Source: Scylla paramamosain (lineage: Eukaryota > Arthropoda > Malacostraca > Decapoda > Portunidae). From it: a DNA stretch of 64,000 bases. Location: positions 21,350,636 through 21,414,635 of the forward strand of contig NC_087151.1 of the NCBI RefSeq assembly GCF_035594125.1, written 5' to 3'. A model generated the notes under the pieces. That model did no database searches and was not told the origin of the DNA. It saw only the letters and a list, made by a program, of their open reading frames with translations. Within the stretch, counting starts at the first letter, position 1, and the number at the start of each line of letters is the position of its first letter. The translations under genes were made by a program, and so were the position numbers. Below, piece after piece: positions 63,137 to 64,000 of this stretch.

Positions 63137-64000
63137 TACAGAAGATCATTAATGAATAATAAGTAGAGAGTGGGTGACAGGACAGAACCCTGAGGAACAC
63201 CACTGTTAATAGATTTAGGAGAACAGTGACCGTCTACCACAGCAGCAATAGAACGGTCAGAAAGGAAACTTAAGATGAAGTTACAGAGAGAAGGATAGAA
63301 GCTGTAGGAGGGTAGTTTGGAAATCAAAGTGCCAGACTCTATCAAAAAGCTTTTAATATGTCCAATGCAACAACAAAAGTTTCACCAAAATATCTAAAAG
63401 AGACTCAGTAAGGAAAGCCAGAAGATCACCAGTAGAGCGGCCTTGACGGAACCCATACTGGTGATTAGATGGAAGTTTGTGAAGTGATAGATGTTTAAGA
63501 ATCTTTCTGTTGAGGATAGATTTAGAATCTTTAGATAGGCAGGAAATTAAAGCAATAGGACAGTAGTTTGAGGGATTAGAACGGTCACCCTTTTTAGGAA
63601 CAGGTTAAATGTAGGCAAACTTCCAGCAAGAAGGAAAGGTAGATTTTGACAGACAGAGCTGAAAGAGTCTGACTAGGCAAAGTGCAAGCACAGAGGCACA
63701 GTTTCAGAGAACAATAGGAGGGACCCCATCAGGTCCATAAGCCTTCCGAAGGTTTAGGCCAGCAAGGGCATGGAAAACAACATTGCGAAGAATTTTAATA
63801 GGTAACATGAAGTAGTCAGAGGGTGGAGGAGAGGGAGGAACAAGCCCTGAATCGTCCAAGGTAGAGTTTTTAGCAAAAGTTTGAGCGAAGAGTTCAGCTT
63901 TAGAAATAGATGTGATAGCAGTGGTGCCATCTAGTTGAAATAAAGGAGGGAAAGAAGAAGAAGCAAAGTTATTGGAGATATTTTTGGATAGATGCCAGAA
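63136..64000 (-). pseudogene. LINE reverse transcriptase fragment, copy 7
   Basis: Minus-strand blocks in order: [33 protein letters not shown], then a 69-codon frame (63136-63345) with LPSYSFYPSLCNFI and SGVPQGSVLSP. The motif A region (KAFDRVW in other copies) is damaged by small indels near 63330-63350. Motif C and the C-terminal domain are absent. Confidence 0.85.
63137..64000 (-). mobile_element. LINE copy 7, 3'-truncated, continues beyond the window
   Basis: On the minus strand it contains the reverse transcriptase from about the PDGVPP block to just after SGVPQGSVLSPTLYLLFINDLL, then stops sharply before the YADD box, where satellite begins at 63136. The 3' third of the element is therefore missing. 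It carries the non-derived GRST residues at 63429-63461. Confidence 0.9.

Overview
The window looks like non-coding, repeat-dominated chromatin from an arthropod, most plausibly a decapod crustacean. That is an inference from three things: very long (TA)n, (CT)n and (TAA)n microsatellites, a high-copy endonuclease/reverse-transcriptase LINE of the kind common in crab and shrimp genomes, and a Maverick/Polinton-type fragment. No intact host protein-coding gene was found. The only host-exon-like stretch is a weak cysteine-rich candidate at 46.0-46.2 kb.

The backbone is one satellite family with a monomer of about 96 bp. From 2.46 to 45.1 kb it runs on the + strand and its variants recur in the fixed order A-B-C-D-E, a higher-order repeat (HOR) of about 480 bp. 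From 48.7 to 63.1 kb the same family runs in the opposite orientation and recurs with a longer period of about 1,035-1,055 bp, roughly 11 monomers. A 0.4 kb block at 29.64-30.05 kb is inverted inside the left array. The two large arrays are separated at 45.1-48.7 kb by TAA/GAA, CT, ATT and GTT microsatellites, a little unique sequence and a broken LINE.

Seven copies of one LINE interrupt the array: 1-2463 (-), 12193-15246 (+), 30826-34147 (-), 41518-43974 (+), 46847-48727 (-), 56592-59330 (+) and 63137-64000 (-). All visible copies are broken by frameshifts, stops, truncation or catalytic changes. Copies 1 and 3 lie in a segmental duplication: 1-6804 matches 31679-38196 across both the LINE and its satellite flank.

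The most unusual insert is at 6805-10268. It is a degenerate Maverick/Polinton (adintovirus-like) fragment with an F54H12.2-like structural-protein pseudogene, an adenovirus-type cysteine-protease pseudogene and three small unrecognised downstream reading frames. Poly(A) signals, a GC-rich stretch with a direct repeat, and a hairpin with arms of about 50 bp at the right edge follow. The duplicated partner locus has no insert at the matching point.

The parts do not form a pathway. The window is a decayed satellite domain that has collected transposons and microsatellite expansions. The points of most interest are the two HOR periods, the orientation switch, the duplication with and without the viral-like insert, and repeated signs of hairpin-templated mutation, including one that changed the reverse transcriptase of a LINE subgroup.
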